Of a DNA stretch of 64,000 nucleotides, positions 1-10,172 are shown one piece after another (the first letter of the stretch is position 1; each line of letters begins with the position of its first letter). The position numbers were made by a program, and so were the translations under genes. Origin of the DNA: Brachynemurus nebulosus (Eukaryota > Arthropoda > Insecta > Neuroptera > Myrmeleontidae); assembly GCA_035578155.1 (NCBI GenBank), contig JAPWDM010000004.1, positions 58,574,160 to 58,638,159 on the forward strand. The letters run 5' to 3'. The notes beneath the pieces were generated by a model. The model made no database searches. It was not told the origin of the DNA and saw only the letters and a list, made by a program, of their open reading frames with translations.

Positions 1-929
1 ATAATTGTTAATTTTTTAGTGATTTTGAAGGGCTGTATTTACGTGGAAAACGGTCGTATCATGATAATAGAAAAGCATCTTGAAGCTCTGAGATTCTAGT
101 TTTCAGATCTCTCGTCTAAATTTTTTTAGAAGTGACAGTTATCGAGCAATTCTAAGGAATAGCACAAAATAAGTTTTTGCGAATTTTTTGCTTTTTTGTT
201 TAGGTTTGAATTTTCCATTCAATTTTACTCATTCAATTTTGCTCCTTTAATTTCATTTTTGGAATTTTGAACAAACGGTTTAGGACAACCATTTGATAGA
301 TCAGTCTGTCGATTTGCACGGTTATTGGGGGTACAGTGAGGTATAAAAATTCATACAAAGGTTAGATTCCCCATCAATATTCGCAAGGATACGGACAATT
401 TTTTGCAACAAGGACAAAAGTCCCTTTTTCACATTTTTCAGACTAAAATTAAGGATAAAAAGATTTTTTTCCTAAAGTATGCGACATAGCCGTGTAGGAA
501 ATTTATTCCAGATTCCAAGACTGTCCTACAGTTTTCTGTCCAATCCCTGGGTATTGAGATATCGGTGGTTAAAGCAAAAAGGATCCTTTTGCATTCAAAG
601 TTGGATATCTCCGGAACAAGTCAACGTAGAGAAAAAATTTAAAAAAGAAAATTAAAGCTGAATAGACAAGCTATCAATTCAATGCCATGGTTTTACTGTA
701 AAGAAATTTTTCAAGTCCGTAGACCGAAAAAAAGAGCAAAAAATTTGCAAAAAAAATTTTTTTGTGCTATTCCTTAGAATTGCACGATAACTGTGACTCC
801 TAAAAATTTTTAGACTAGACATCTGTAAACTAGAATCTTGGAGCTTCAAAATGCTTTTTTTATCATCTCGATACGGCCATTTTTCACGCAAATACAGCCC
901 TTCAAAAATCACTAAAAAATTAATAATCT
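1..929. repeat. Foldback (long inverted repeat) element, left end possibly cut by the window edge
   Basis: The first ~200 bases reappear as the reverse complement at about 730-929. Shared blocks include GGGCTGTATTT, GATTCTAGTTT, and CAATTCTAAGGAATAGCACA; the last is at 150-169 and inverted at about 758-777. The arms look roughly 85% alike and enclose a ~530-base spacer. No transposase coding is visible: an open frame on the minus strand (679-990) only reads through the right arm. A non-autonomous foldback/MITE is the best reading. The left end may extend beyond base 1. Confidence 0.75.
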
Positions 930-1485
930 TTTTTTGCTTCTTTAATTTTTTGTAGTAGATAGTATATATATCGATGGTCAAGATTGTCAAATTCCTCTAC
1001 TAAGTTATCCTGTCAAAGTTGAACGAAATTCGAATCTCAGTTCGTTAGAAGCGCGATATAATATATCCAGTTTCCCTAATTATGTACATTTACCAGTTTT
1101 TTCTAAATAAGTTCTATAATTTATGTGACGGGATTTTAAACTATGTCATCTACATCTATTTTTAGATAAAAGCTTTTTAGTAACAAAACTTTTTACTATA
1201 AATATTAACCCAGGTTAAAATTCTATATGTAAAGGGATCAGTCAATCTATGCGGTGGACTGGCACGGCATAAAAAAAGTTTAATCTCAAAATACATAACT
1301 TAAAACGCTCAAAATCTTAGATGCAATAACTTTTAATTTAACAATAATGCTTAAAATCAATCAAGTGTTTTTACTAAAGTAAATTTTTATAATTAATTAA
1401 TTTCAATGTTAAATTAAATTGATGTTAAGTACTCAAAAGGAATTAATATTATAATATTTAAATTTCTTACTTGCCTTTACTTTTA
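930..1485. other. AT-rich intergenic stretch, nothing recognised
   Basis: There are no open frames of note, no tandem repeat and no RNA gene. Composition is strongly AT-rich with short A and T runs. Confidence 0.5.
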
Positions 1486-1777
1486 AGCCCGGCCCAGACG
1501 TAACGTCTTATTTAAACGACTTGTTTGATTCAGCAAGTCGTTCAGATAGAACAGAACGTGTGGACCACAAAATGTACGTCTTGCGTGACGGAAATGAGTG
1601 AAATTAGTCGAAAACCTGAACTGCGAGACATCATTTTATAAAAATTTTTTCGACTAGTTGATATGTCTTTCATGACGGAAATGAAATTGTACGATAAGTC
1701 GAAAATGAGACATCATTTTATAAAAATTGGTTCGACAAGTTGGTGTGTCTAGACAAACCTTCGTTCTATTGAAACGA
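1486..1777. repeat. Partial MITE-like repeat related to 15160-15499
   Basis: The block begins GCCCGGCCCAGACGTAACG, followed by TCTTATTTAAACGACTTG. The reverse complement of the end of 15160-15499 reads similarly (GGTCCAGATGCAACGTCTTAT). Internal text has several variants of CGACTTGTT / CGACAAGTT and repeated GTGACGGAAATGA / ATGACGGAAATGA segments. It is probably one end of a non-autonomous DNA transposon, interrupted at its right by the hairpin-ended repeat that starts near 1786. Family assignment is not possible. Confidence 0.45.
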
Positions 1778-1886
1778 CTTGCAGTTTTTAGCGAATTTTC
1801 AAAACTGGAAATTCGCTATTACGGTCTTCGCCATGACGCGACTTCAACACGGGACTATAACAGAAATATGTTTTGAGGTCCCTAGA

Positions 1887-1890
<4 letters not shown>

Positions 1891-1953
<63 letters not shown>
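1891..1953. repeat. (AT)n microsatellite
   Basis: Uninterrupted AT dinucleotide repeat of about 31 units, inside the hairpin-ended repeat. Confidence 0.95.
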
Positions 1954-1954
<1 letters not shown>

Positions 1955-2004
1955 TCAGATTTTTATTTTTAGACTATGACGTAATAAATAAGCTCAACCC
2001 TTCA

Positions 2005-2225
2005 GAGTAACGTCGTATGGATTTTAAACCAATAACTGATTACAAAATTTTTAATACTCCTTAAAAAATTCCTTCTCGTTTCCACATTATTTGTTAGAAA
2101 AAAATAATGTACTAATCTAATCCAACATCTTTAAATAAAAAAACAATTGAAATTCGAATAACAAAAATAAATAATTTATTAAGATGCGACCTACGTCGTT
2201 ACTTACTTTTAATAACACTGCCGAA
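2005..2225. repeat. Dispersed repeat, copy 1 (copy 2 at 26905-27125)
   Basis: The text GATTTTAAACCAATAACTGA, then ACAAAATTTTTAATACTCCTT, is nearly repeated at 26908 onward. Both copies end in a similar CGACYTACGTCGTTAC block. The left end here, GTAACGTCGTA (2008), is almost the inverse of the right end TACGTCGTTAC, so this may be a small TIR element with ~11-bp ends; the left end is not conserved in copy 2. Function unknown. Confidence 0.5.
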
Positions 2226-2369
2226 AGAAACGTAATGGAGTTTACATGGTTACAATTCCTCCAAGAAGAAAGAAGGAAATAGGTTTAATATTTTGTAAGG
2301 AAATAAAAAAATTTCCTGTTTAACCGACCTTAATAGCAAATAGCTGAATTTCTGGAAATTCGCTAAAAG

Positions 2370-3206
2370 CCACTTGCAAAAACATTAGAAATAATATTGC
2401 TTCACATAGATCAGTATTTTCAGTATTATCGGATCAGAAAATTCATTCTACGCTAATAAATGTTTTTTTATACTCCTGTTGAAGAACACACTCATTATAT
2501 ATCTGTTAACTGTTGAGAAAGTTAGGCATTATTCAAAGGGATGGAGGAATGTTCATTACTCAATACCTTCTTGACCAATGAAATCACAGTATTAACCACT
2601 ATTCCATGGGTTTGCGACTGTTTTGTGTATATATGTATGTATCAAGTTTTAATTTAATATATGTTGCGTAGTAACGTTCAAGTAAATAAGTAGTTTATGT
2701 TTTGTTTTGATCGTTTTATACATAATATTATACAAACTTTTAATGAAATTAGAAACAGACTAAAAATTTGATTTAAAATTTATATTCAATTTTATTTAAA
2801 TCAAAAAGGAAAAAAGTCGTAGAAAAAATATCGTATTCTACTCGCTTACAATGGCAATTACTCACTCAGATGCATTATGAAGAAAATTTTCTCATAATTT
2901 TCTTTCTATGTTAATTAGTTTTCGAGAAAATTAATTTTTTAAAATTTTGGGTTACTAATGCTCTCTTTGTCAGTGTAATAAGTAATTTGTATTTCTGTCT
3001 CAATACGGTGTACATTCTAGAATATAGAAAACTTGCAATTTTTTTTACGTGTTTCTACGTAAAACAATTGGAAGTTGTTCAAAATATATGTATTATAATA
3101 ACAATATTTCTGTCTCATTTTTAAAATTAAAATTAACCAAAAACTTTTTAAGAGTACGTTATAGCAAAGAAACTTTGGTATGATGTCTTCATATAGAGAG
3201 AGAACG

Positions 3207-3208
<2 letters not shown>
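2370..3208. other. AT-rich intergenic stretch, nothing recognised
   Basis: No credible open frame, tandem array or inverted repeat was seen. Confidence 0.5.
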
Positions 3209-3266
<58 letters not shown>

Positions 3267-3286
3267 TTATTTATTTATTTATTTGC
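3209..3286. repeat. Compound (AT)n / (ATTT)n microsatellite
   Basis: An AT dinucleotide tract with one AC interruption runs to about 3266 and passes into five or so ATTT units ending near 3286. It lies ~35 bases upstream of the BEL/Pao insertion. Confidence 0.9.
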
Positions 3287-3321
3287 ATACCTAGCAAAAA
3301 ATCGAAAACACATATAATATT

Positions 3322-3733
3322 TGTTTCGTAAAACGAAATGTTATTCGTTTCTATTTGATTTACAGTTCAAATAAGAATTAATTGTTTGAATGCTTCTGCG
3401 TTGCCATGTCATTGCGCATGCGCGCATAACGGACTTAGCGTCCTTTGTTTTTTATAAAAGAAGACTTTGAATCCAACCACGGGCCAAGACACACGTCTTG
3501 GGAACTTGCCTTATGGAGTTGAAACAATTTACAGTCTTTTTGAATATTTGGTTTTGTGTTGTTTTAATTTTATTATTATCTAAATCAACTTATGTAATTA
3601 CTAATTAATGTGCAATAGTAAAATAAACAGTTCATTTTTGAAAATCAATAAATATTAGTTATAAAACCAGTAAACAGTGTTGTGTTTCATTCAATACAAA
3701 ACCACGCGAAATTCAAATGTTAATTCCTTAACA
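3322..3733 (+). repeat. 5' LTR of the BEL/Pao element
   Basis: It starts TGTTTCGTAAAACGAAATG, an internal palindrome, and ends TTAATTCCTTAACA, giving TG...CA ends. Length is 412 bp. It contains a TATA-like box and two AATAAA signals (3622-3627, 3648-3653). Confidence 0.95.
3453..3460 (+). promoter_or_regulatory. Putative TATA box in the 5' LTR
   Basis: TATAAAAG sits about 130 bases into the LTR, with AATAAA signals 160-190 bases downstream. This is a reasonable U3/R layout. The same motif is in the 3' LTR at 9881-9888. The transcription start was not determined. Confidence 0.55.
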
Positions 3734-4417
3734 TTTTTTCTGGTCCTTCGTTTGCGGATGAGCAATTTACTCATCATGGTATGTGGTTTCGGGTTCAAAT
3801 CCATAGTGCACAAACATTTTTGGATTTATTTTGGTTGATCATCCGGATCAAATATGGCGGACATGATGTTCCCTTCAACGTAGTGTGTGCACATTTTTGG
3901 TGAATTAATTGAACAAGTTTGATACGCATCGTGCTGTCATCTTCTAACGTTCAGTAAGCGACGTTCGTATCTCTTTCTACAAGGCGATACAGCGATCGGT
4001 TTTCAACAAGAAAACGAACATACGCGACCAACAACGGTCCATCTTCATATTCAGGTTTCGTCACTGCTGATTACACCAGGGTGAGCGGAATTCATCTCTC
4101 TTCTACATAGAGTGACCACGGGTGTCTAACAAAGACACATACAACTGCTTCTGCATCGAATATCAGTGAAGTTTGATTAGTGAGTGTTGTGAGTTGTGTT
4201 TTGCGCAAGATATGTGTATCGGTGTTTATCTAACACAAGGTAACAATATATTCATGTTTCTCTTTTTATAAGTGCCATTTGGAAACTGTCACACAAAGCA
4301 CGTGGTGTTGACATTTAACCTAAAACTTTATTACTAATATTGATAGACAATATCTTATTGTGTTTGTTTGTAACTTTATTACATTTTACTCGTAGTTACT
4401 TTCATTTATAATTCAGA
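3734..4417 (+). other. 5' untranslated leader of the BEL/Pao element
   Basis: This ~680-base stretch separates the LTR from the Gag start codon. No convincing tRNA primer-binding site directly follows the LTR; the nearest TGG-starting word is TGGTCCTTCGTTTGCGGATG at 3741. No ORF is apparent. Confidence 0.6.
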
Positions 4418-7400
4418 ATGGCTGAATTAACAGATTTAACTAATCAAAGAGCCAGTATAAAGGGTAGAATTACTCGAATTCATAAATATGTTACTACAAC
4501 AGACATTCATAATGCAGACGAACTCAAAGTTCGTAGTACTGAACTATCCAAGCTATTTGATAAATTCAACGAAATTCAATTAAAAATTGAAAATCTAGAC
4601 GATGCTCCTGATCGGCAGCAAATTCATGAATCTGTAAGGCAACAGATTGAAGATAAATTTTATTCGGCTAAAGCTAAAATTGAATCGTTTTCGGTTAGAC
4701 CTTCCGTTGACAGTTTTGACACCTCTATTAAATTACCTGCGCTTAATATACCATACTTTGACGGTAATATCAAACAATGGCCTAACTTTAAAAATTTATT
4801 TTGGTCAATAATACATGAAAATGTTAATTTATCTCTTATACAAAAGTTTCATTATTTAAAATCGTTATTGAAAGGTGACGCTGCATTGTTAATTAGTTCA
4901 TTACTTATAACGGAAGTAAATTATCAAAGAGCTTTGGATCAGTTGACAAAACAATATGAAAATAAATCGTTGATTGTAAATCATCATTTAAACGTCATTG
5001 TTAACTGGCCTACCATTCAAAAATCAAATTTGAAGGAATTTTTAATACAATTTCAGCAAAGTTGGGATTCTCTCTATGGTTTAAGTGTTCCAATACAACA
5101 TTGGGATTTAATATTAATTTATATCATTTCAAACAAATTGGATAATTCTCTACGATCTGCTTGGGAATTAAACAGAACGTCATGTGACTTGCCAACTTTG
5201 GAATCATTCTTAGAGTTTTTAAGAAATAGGTCGGTTGCTTTAAATATAATTAACGAATCAAGTACGGGTCACAAAACACCTGCTAAAAAATCGTTTGTAA
5301 CAACGAAGGATGTCAAATGTCCATTATGTAGTTCCAATCATAGGGTTTATAAATGTTCCTTATTTTCTCAAATGTCCGTTCCACAAAGGAAGGAATTTGT
5401 TTCAACCAAAAAACTTTGTTTTAATTGTTTGGGTAACTACACATCTAAACATTCTTGCTCAAATTCACTTTGTAAACATTGTCATAAGCGACATCATTCA
5501 ATGCTTCATATGGGTTCTTCAACAGAACAATTTTCTTCAAACATTAAGGGGAGTCCGCAACAATCTAGTTCGGACAATTCGCATATTGGTAGTTCAACGG
5601 AACGCCAATTTCAGGTCAACAGACCATATTCGGATTTATCAAATAATTCGCATATTGGTAGTTCAACGGAACGCCAATTTCAGGTCAACAGACCATATTC
5701 GGATTCGTTAAATAATGAGGTACTCAAACCCTCAGTGGTGTTGGTCTCTAACGGCCAAGCTTCACAAGTATTACTCTCAACGGCAGAGGTATATATTAAG
5801 GACGCTTCAGGCAAGCGATTCAAGGCACGAGTCTTGCTGGACTCTGCAAGCGAAGTAAATTTAATTACGGAGCACTTTGCCAAGAAACTAAACTGTAGTT
5901 TCGAACAGTCTCCATTAGCCATTCAAGGAACAGGCAATGGCATTCAACAATCTAACCATGAGGTGAAGATTCAACTTCACTCTAGGGTAAACAATTATAA
6001 ATATAATTTACCGTGTGCAGTTGTTAAACGAATAACAACTCAATTACCGCGCATTCCAATAGACGCGACTAAATGGAATGTTCCTTCTCATGTTAAATTA
6101 GCTGATCCCAAATTCAATGTCCCTAGCGATATTGACATTTTAATCGGATCGCAGTTATTCTTTCGAATAATTCGTAAAGGTTTCATAAATTTAGGGCCGC
6201 AACTTCCGGTATTAACAAACTCTACGTTAGGATGGTTAATTACAGGTTCGGTCAAAGTAGATCCAGTCGCCCTTAATTTGCTTCAGGTTTGCATGCATAC
6301 TCAACAACATTCTGTTGAGGATTTATTGAAAAGGTTTTGGGCACTTGAAGACTTCCAGGATAAAGGTACAGTCCTTTCGCCAGAGGACAAACAATGTGAA
6401 AATTACTATTTAAATACAGTAACGCGAGATACCAACGGACGGTATAAAGTTAATTTATGCTTATTAACGGAGAATCTGGAAAATCTACGCGACTCATTTT
6501 CTGGAGCATTTCGATGTCTCATAGCACTAGAGAAACGGTTTCAAGCAAATCCTTCTCTGTACAGTGAATACAAAAGGTTTATCGATGAGTATGTAAATTT
6601 AGGTCACGCGGAATACGTACCACTTAATCTAGATTCTAATGTAGCAACTTATTATATGCCACATCATCCAGTCTTGCGACCACAAAGCATTTCCACCAAA
6701 TTACGTGTTGTTTTTAATGCATCAGCTAAAACTAAACAAAACGTTTCGTTAAACGATCTCCTCTTATCGGGACCGAAAATACAATTAGATTTAACAGAAA
6801 TTATTATGCGTTTTAGATGTTTCAGATATGTATTTTCAGCTGATCTTATTAAAATGTTTAGACAAATTCTGATTAACGAAAATCAGCGATCCTTACAGCG
6901 TATTTTGCGGCGGGATAATCCAAATGAATCCCTAAAATGTATACAGTTAAATACTGTTACATACGGAACCAAATGTGCTCCATATTTGGCATACCGAACG
7001 TTACTAAAATTAGCTGAAGATGAAGGTTTACAATATCCTCTTGCGGCTAATTGCATACGAACACAATTTTATATGGACGACGTCTTGACTGGGTCAAACA
7101 CACTTTCAGATACGATTGAGTTACGCACGCAGCTAATTCAATTACTAAAAAGGGGAGGTTTTTCACTTCATAAGTGGGCTTCCAATCATTCTTCTATATT
7201 AGAGGATTCATTCAACTCGAATGAAATTACAAACAGTCTTAAACTTTCGGACTCTCATTTAGTAAACACCTTAGGGTTAGAATGGGATGCTACCTCTGAT
7301 TATCTACAAGTTTGTGTTCAGACGGAATCAGAATTACCTACTACAAAACGGGGTATTCTATCTTGCATTGCAAAGTTATTTGATCCTTTAGGTTACCTTT

Positions 7401-8020
7401 CTCCGGTAACAATTACAGCAAAGATTTTCATGCAAGATCTCTGGATAGAGAAACTGGAATGGGACGAAACACTTCCAGATCCCCTTTTATCCAAGTGGAA
7501 AAATTATTACAATGATCTACTTTTTCTCAAAGGGATTCAAATTCCTCGGCATTATTTCAACTCAAATAATATTTGTCACGCCGAAATCATCGGTTTTTGC
7601 GATGCTAGCACAAAAGTGTATGGAGCTAATGTGTACATTAGAAGTTATTCCAATAAAACTTGGACTTCTAATTTGGTCGTATCCAAAACTAGAGTCGCAC
7701 CATTAAAACGGTTAACTATTCCTAAACTTGAACTTTGTGGTGCACTACTCCTTGCACGACTTGCTAATACAGTCGTCAAGAATCTTAGTCTAATTATCAA
7801 AATTGATAAAATTCACTTATTTACAGACTCGACAATTGTTTTGTCTTGGCTGTCGAATAAATCTAAAAAATTAGATATCTTTACATCCAATAGAACAAGT
7901 GAAATTCTAAAACTCACTTCACGTTCTTCATGGAATCACGTCGATTCAAAATCAAATCCAAGTGACTTACTCACACGAGGTTTGAAAGCTGAACATTTGG
8001 TCAACAATAAGCTATGGTGA
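4418..8020 (+). CDS. BEL/Pao Gag-Pol polyprotein, N-terminal 1200 residues (ends at a premature stop)
   Basis: The reading frame starts at ATG 4418 after the leader. In order it shows a coiled-coil-like N-terminus and the BEL Gag core (PYFDGNIKQWPNFKNLFW, about residues 112-130). Cys/His knuckles lie at ~301-365 (CPLC, CFNC and CKHCHKRHH clusters). A retropepsin-like protease has Asp475 in a D-S-A triad. RT carries Y-M-D-D at residues 885-888, and RNase H starts at Asp1062 (GFCDAST). These are Gag packaging, polyprotein processing, reverse transcription in the capsid and RNA-strand removal. Residues ~387-432 contain a 23-residue tandem duplication. The frame stops at TGA 8018-8020, but homology to the BEL family continues in the same frame, so this is a nonsense mutation and not a natural end. 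Confidence 0.92.
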   Translation: MAELTDLTNQRASIKGRITRIHKYVTTTDIHNADELKVRSTELSKLFDKFNEIQLKIENLDDAPDRQQIHESVRQQIEDKFYSAKAKIESFSVRPSVDSFDTSIKLPALNIPYFDGNIKQWPNFKNLFWSIIHENVNLSLIQKFHYLKSLLKGDAALLISSLLITEVNYQRALDQLTKQYENKSLIVNHHLNVIVNWPTIQKSNLKEFLIQFQQSWDSLYGLSVPIQHWDLILIYIISNKLDNSLRSAWELNRTSCDLPTLESFLEFLRNRSVALNIINESSTGHKTPAKKSFVTTKDVKCPLCSSNHRVYKCSLFSQMSVPQRKEFVSTKKLCFNCLGNYTSKHSCSNSLCKHCHKRHHSMLHMGSSTEQFSSNIKGSPQQSSSDNSHIGSSTERQFQVNRPYSDLSNNSHIGSSTERQFQVNRPYSDSLNNEVLKPSVVLVSNGQASQVLLSTAEVYIKDASGKRFKARVLLDSASEVNLITEHFAKKLNCSFEQSPLAIQGTGNGIQQSNHEVKIQLHSRVNNYKYNLPCAVVKRITTQLPRIPIDATKWNVPSHVKLADPKFNVPSDIDILIGSQLFFRIIRKGFINLGPQLPVLTNSTLGWLITGSVKVDPVALNLLQVCMHTQQHSVEDLLKRFWALEDFQDKGTVLSPEDKQCENYYLNTVTRDTNGRYKVNLCLLTENLENLRDSFSGAFRCLIALEKRFQANPSLYSEYKRFIDEYVNLGHAEYVPLNLDSNVATYYMPHHPVLRPQSISTKLRVVFNASAKTKQNVSLNDLLLSGPKIQLDLTEIIMRFRCFRYVFSADLIKMFRQILINENQRSLQRILRRDNPNESLKCIQLNTVTYGTKCAPYLAYRTLLKLAEDEGLQYPLAANCIRTQFYMDDVLTGSNTLSDTIELRTQLIQLLKRGGFSLHKWASNHSSILEDSFNSNEITNSLKLSDSHLVNTLGLEWDATSDYLQVCVQTESELPTTKRGILSCIAKLFDPLGYLSPVTITAKIFMQDLWIEKLEWDETLPDPLLSKWKNYYNDLLFLKGIQIPRHYFNSNNICHAEIIGFCDASTKVYGANVYIRSYSNKTWTSNLVVSKTRVAPLKRLTIPKLELCGALLLARLANTVVKNLSLIIKIDKIHLFTDSTIVLSWLSNKSKKLDIFTSNRTSEILKLTSRSSWNHVDSKSNPSDLLTRGLKAEHLVNNKLW
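5576..5713 (+). repeat. 69-bp tandem duplication inside Gag
   Basis: Two back-to-back units (5576-5644 and 5645-5713) encode a 23-residue repeat beginning NSHIGSSTERQFQVN. They are almost identical and in frame, so the Gag frame is preserved. They lie between the zinc knuckles and the protease, a linker region that tolerates length change. Confidence 0.9.
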
Positions 8021-9148
8021 CACGGACCTCCATGGTTACAACAATCGGTGTTAGACTGGCCACAGTCTTTAGAGATTAGGGCTAATTCAGAAAGCAATGT
8101 GGAATCGGCACCCGTTGCGTGCGCAAGCACCACGATTACGGAGTCTTCACATATGAAGGAACTCCTACACAAGTTTTCTAGTTTCATCAAACTGAAACGC
8201 GTTCTAGCATATTGCTTAAGATTTTATAACAATTTAAAATCAAAACAAAAGATTTGTGGTCCACTAACAGTATTAGAATTAAATTCTAGTCATGACATTA
8301 TTATTAAAGCCGTTCAGCAATCAGAATTTTCTAAAGAAATTGAAGAACTGCAACAAGGCAATCTTAGTCAGGATTCCTTTACCGTTAAATCAAGCCCTCT
8401 CAAAAGGCTAACTCCATTTTTAGATGAAAAGGGGATTTTGCGCGTTGGTGGTAGAATAAAAAACGCGAATATACAGTATGATCAAAAACATCCAATCATT
8501 CTTCCAAGCAAACATTTTGTTACTCGACTTATAATAGAGTACTACCACTCAAAATTCTTTCATACAGGTACCCAAGCCACACTGGCGAACTTAAGATTGA
8601 AATATTGGCCTTTGGGAGCGCGAACATCAATTAAATCAATTATACATAAATGTATTATTTGTTGCCGTTTTAGAGGAAAAACGTGCCAGCAACTTATGTC
8701 CGATTTACCTAAGGAAAGGGTAAATTGTACACGACCATTCCTATTTACTGGAGTGGATTTCGGTGGTCCTTTTTTCGTGAAATCTTATAAATCGCGTAAG
8801 GCACCAATTGTTAAGTCGTATTTATGTCTCTTTGTATGTTTATCTACAAAAGCTGTTCATTTAGAACTAACTTCTAATCTAACTGTGGATGCCTTTATGG
8901 CTGCTTTAAAACGATTTTTTGCTCGAAGGGGTATTTGTCATACGTTATTTTCGGATAATGCAACTTCATTCAAGGGAGCTCATAACGAATTACGTGAGTT
9001 GTACCAATCCTTTCATTCACAATTGGACTACAACAAACTTATTGATTTTGTATCTGAACATAACGTTCAATGGAAATTTACAGTACCCACTGCAAGTCAT
9101 ATGGGGGTCTGTACGAGGCAGGAATCAAAGCTGCTAAAAATTTACTAA
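8021..9148 (+). pseudogene. BEL/Pao Pol, integrase part, downstream of the nonsense codon
   Basis: The same frame as 4418-8020 continues past the TGA. It shows the end of the RNase H/connection region, then a His/Cys zinc-binding integrase N-domain (HSKFFH at ~8549, CIICC at ~8654). The first two catalytic acidic residues of the integrase core follow (Asp codons 8756-8758 and 8954-8956). The frame then changes at a run of five G (9103-9107) and reads into a stop at 9148, just before the expected catalytic Glu. The integrase inserts cDNA into the host genome. With the upstream stop, this part would need readthrough to be made. Confidence 0.9.
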
Positions 9149-9654
9149 AACGTAAACTAAAAAACATGCATTTTACTTTTGAGGAGTTATCCACTTTGTT
9201 TGCTCAGATCGAGTCTATATTGAATTCAAGGCCTTTATGCGCTGTTAATGATAATCCTAACGATCTTATTTGCTTAACTCCTTCTCATTTCTTAATCGGC
9301 CAACCAATGATCGAACTACCTGAACCAGATCTATCTCATATTTCAGAAAATAAGCTGTCTTTATATCAAAAACTTTCTAATATAAAATGTCAATTTTGGA
9401 ACCAGTGGTCCAAACAATACTTGAATGAACTCCAAAATCGTTCAAAATGGCATCAGCCACATGCTAATTTAAAGGAAAACGACATTGTGCTCGTTAAGGA
9501 AGACAATCTTCCACCCCTTAATTGGGTAAAGGCCCGCGTTGTTAAAGTTTTTTATAATAAAACTGACCATTTGGTTCGATCTGCTTTGATAAAAACGGAA
9601 AAGGGCGAGTATCATCGACCCATTCATAAACTCATACGACTCAATGTTTCTTAA
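9108..9654 (+). pseudogene. BEL/Pao Pol, C-terminal integrase and tail domain
   Basis: After the frame change the continuing frame supplies the third integrase acidic residue (Glu codon 9115-9117 in YEAGIKAAK). It then gives the C-terminal domain typical of BEL/Pao Pol, with the pattern LNWVKARVVKVF near 9520 and RPIHKLIRL at the end. Stop TAA is at 9652-9654, about 95 bases before the 3' LTR. An initiation codon at 9070 exists in this frame but is not a natural start; the segment is the severed end of the polyprotein. Confidence 0.88.
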
Positions 9655-9734
9655 AATTGAAGTATGTAATTACTGTTAATTAATGTTTCATAAAATTTAA
9701 TTTTGTCACAACTTTGTACAAGTTGTTCCAACTC

Positions 9735-9749
9735 CGCCCCCCCGGAGGA
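9735..9749 (+). promoter_or_regulatory. Polypurine tract region before the 3' LTR
   Basis: A C-run followed by CGGAGGA ends directly against the TG of the 3' LTR. GGAGGAT|TG-like purine tracts are common plus-strand primer sites in BEL/Pao elements. Confidence 0.6.
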
Positions 9750-10161
9750 TGTTTCGTAAAACGAAATGTTATTCGTTTCTATTTGATTTACAGTTCAAAT
9801 AAGAATTAATTGTTTGAATGCTTCTGCGTTGCCATGTCATTGCGCATGCGCGCATAACGGACTTAGCGTCCTTTGTTTTTTATAAAAGAAGACTTTGAAT
9901 CCAACCACGGGCCAAGACACACGTCTTGGGAACTTGCCTTATGGAGTTGAAACAATTTACAGTCTTTTTGAATATTTGGTTTTGTGTTGTTTTAATTTTA
10001 TTATTATCTAAATCAACTTATGTAATTACTAATTAATGTGCAATAGTAAAATAAACAGTTCATTTTTGAAAATCAATAAATATTAGTTATAAAACCAGTA
10101 AACAGTGTTGTGTTTCATTCAATACAAAACCACGCGAAATTCAAATGTTAATTCCTTAACA
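9750..10161 (+). repeat. 3' LTR of the BEL/Pao element
   Basis: A 412-bp repeat with no difference from 3322-3733 found by eye. It is followed by the ATATT target duplication (10162-10166). Confidence 0.95.
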
Positions 10162-10172
10162 ATATTATATAA

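Larger units (their letters stand above)
1786..2369. mobile_element. Hairpin-ended, (AT)n-containing repeat (Helentron/HINE-like, tentative)
   Basis: Both ends carry a short palindrome: TAGCGAATTTTC..GGAAATTCGCTA at 1789-1818 and TAGCTGAATTTC..GGAAATTCGCTA at 2341-2365. Together they give inverted ends TTTTAGCGAATTTTC and GAAATTCGCTAAAA. Inside lie an (AT)n tract (1891-1953) and a block at ~2005-2225 shared with 26905-27125. The same palindrome recurs at 10862, 13617, 23518, 27445, 31370, 40545, 46946 and 60781, often next to (AT)n. Short subterminal inverted repeats with a palindrome plus a microsatellite core are the known architecture of Helentron-associated (HINE/DINE-1) elements. The class assignment is inference. 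An ACTTGCA word occurs on both flanks (1777-1783 and ~2372-2378) but I cannot establish it as a target duplication. Confidence 0.5.
3322..10161 (+). mobile_element. BEL/Pao LTR retrotransposon, full length, with 5-bp target duplication
   Basis: The element is bounded by two 412-bp LTRs that I could not distinguish by eye (3322-3733 and 9750-10161). It is flanked by the 5-bp direct repeat ATATT at 3317-3321 and 10162-10166. The body encodes Gag, an aspartic protease, RT, RNase H and integrase in BEL order. Identical LTRs point to a recent insertion, because LTRs are made equal at integration. The copy is nevertheless disabled by an in-frame stop (8018-8020) and a frame change at 9103-9107. It landed 6 bases upstream of a Helitron-like 5' end at 10173. 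No env-like frame lies between integrase and the 3' LTR. Confidence 0.95.

Noticed and set aside
5310..5922. Open frames in other frames or strand over BEL/Pao gag
   Set aside because: They are shadows of the 4418-8020 coding sequence.
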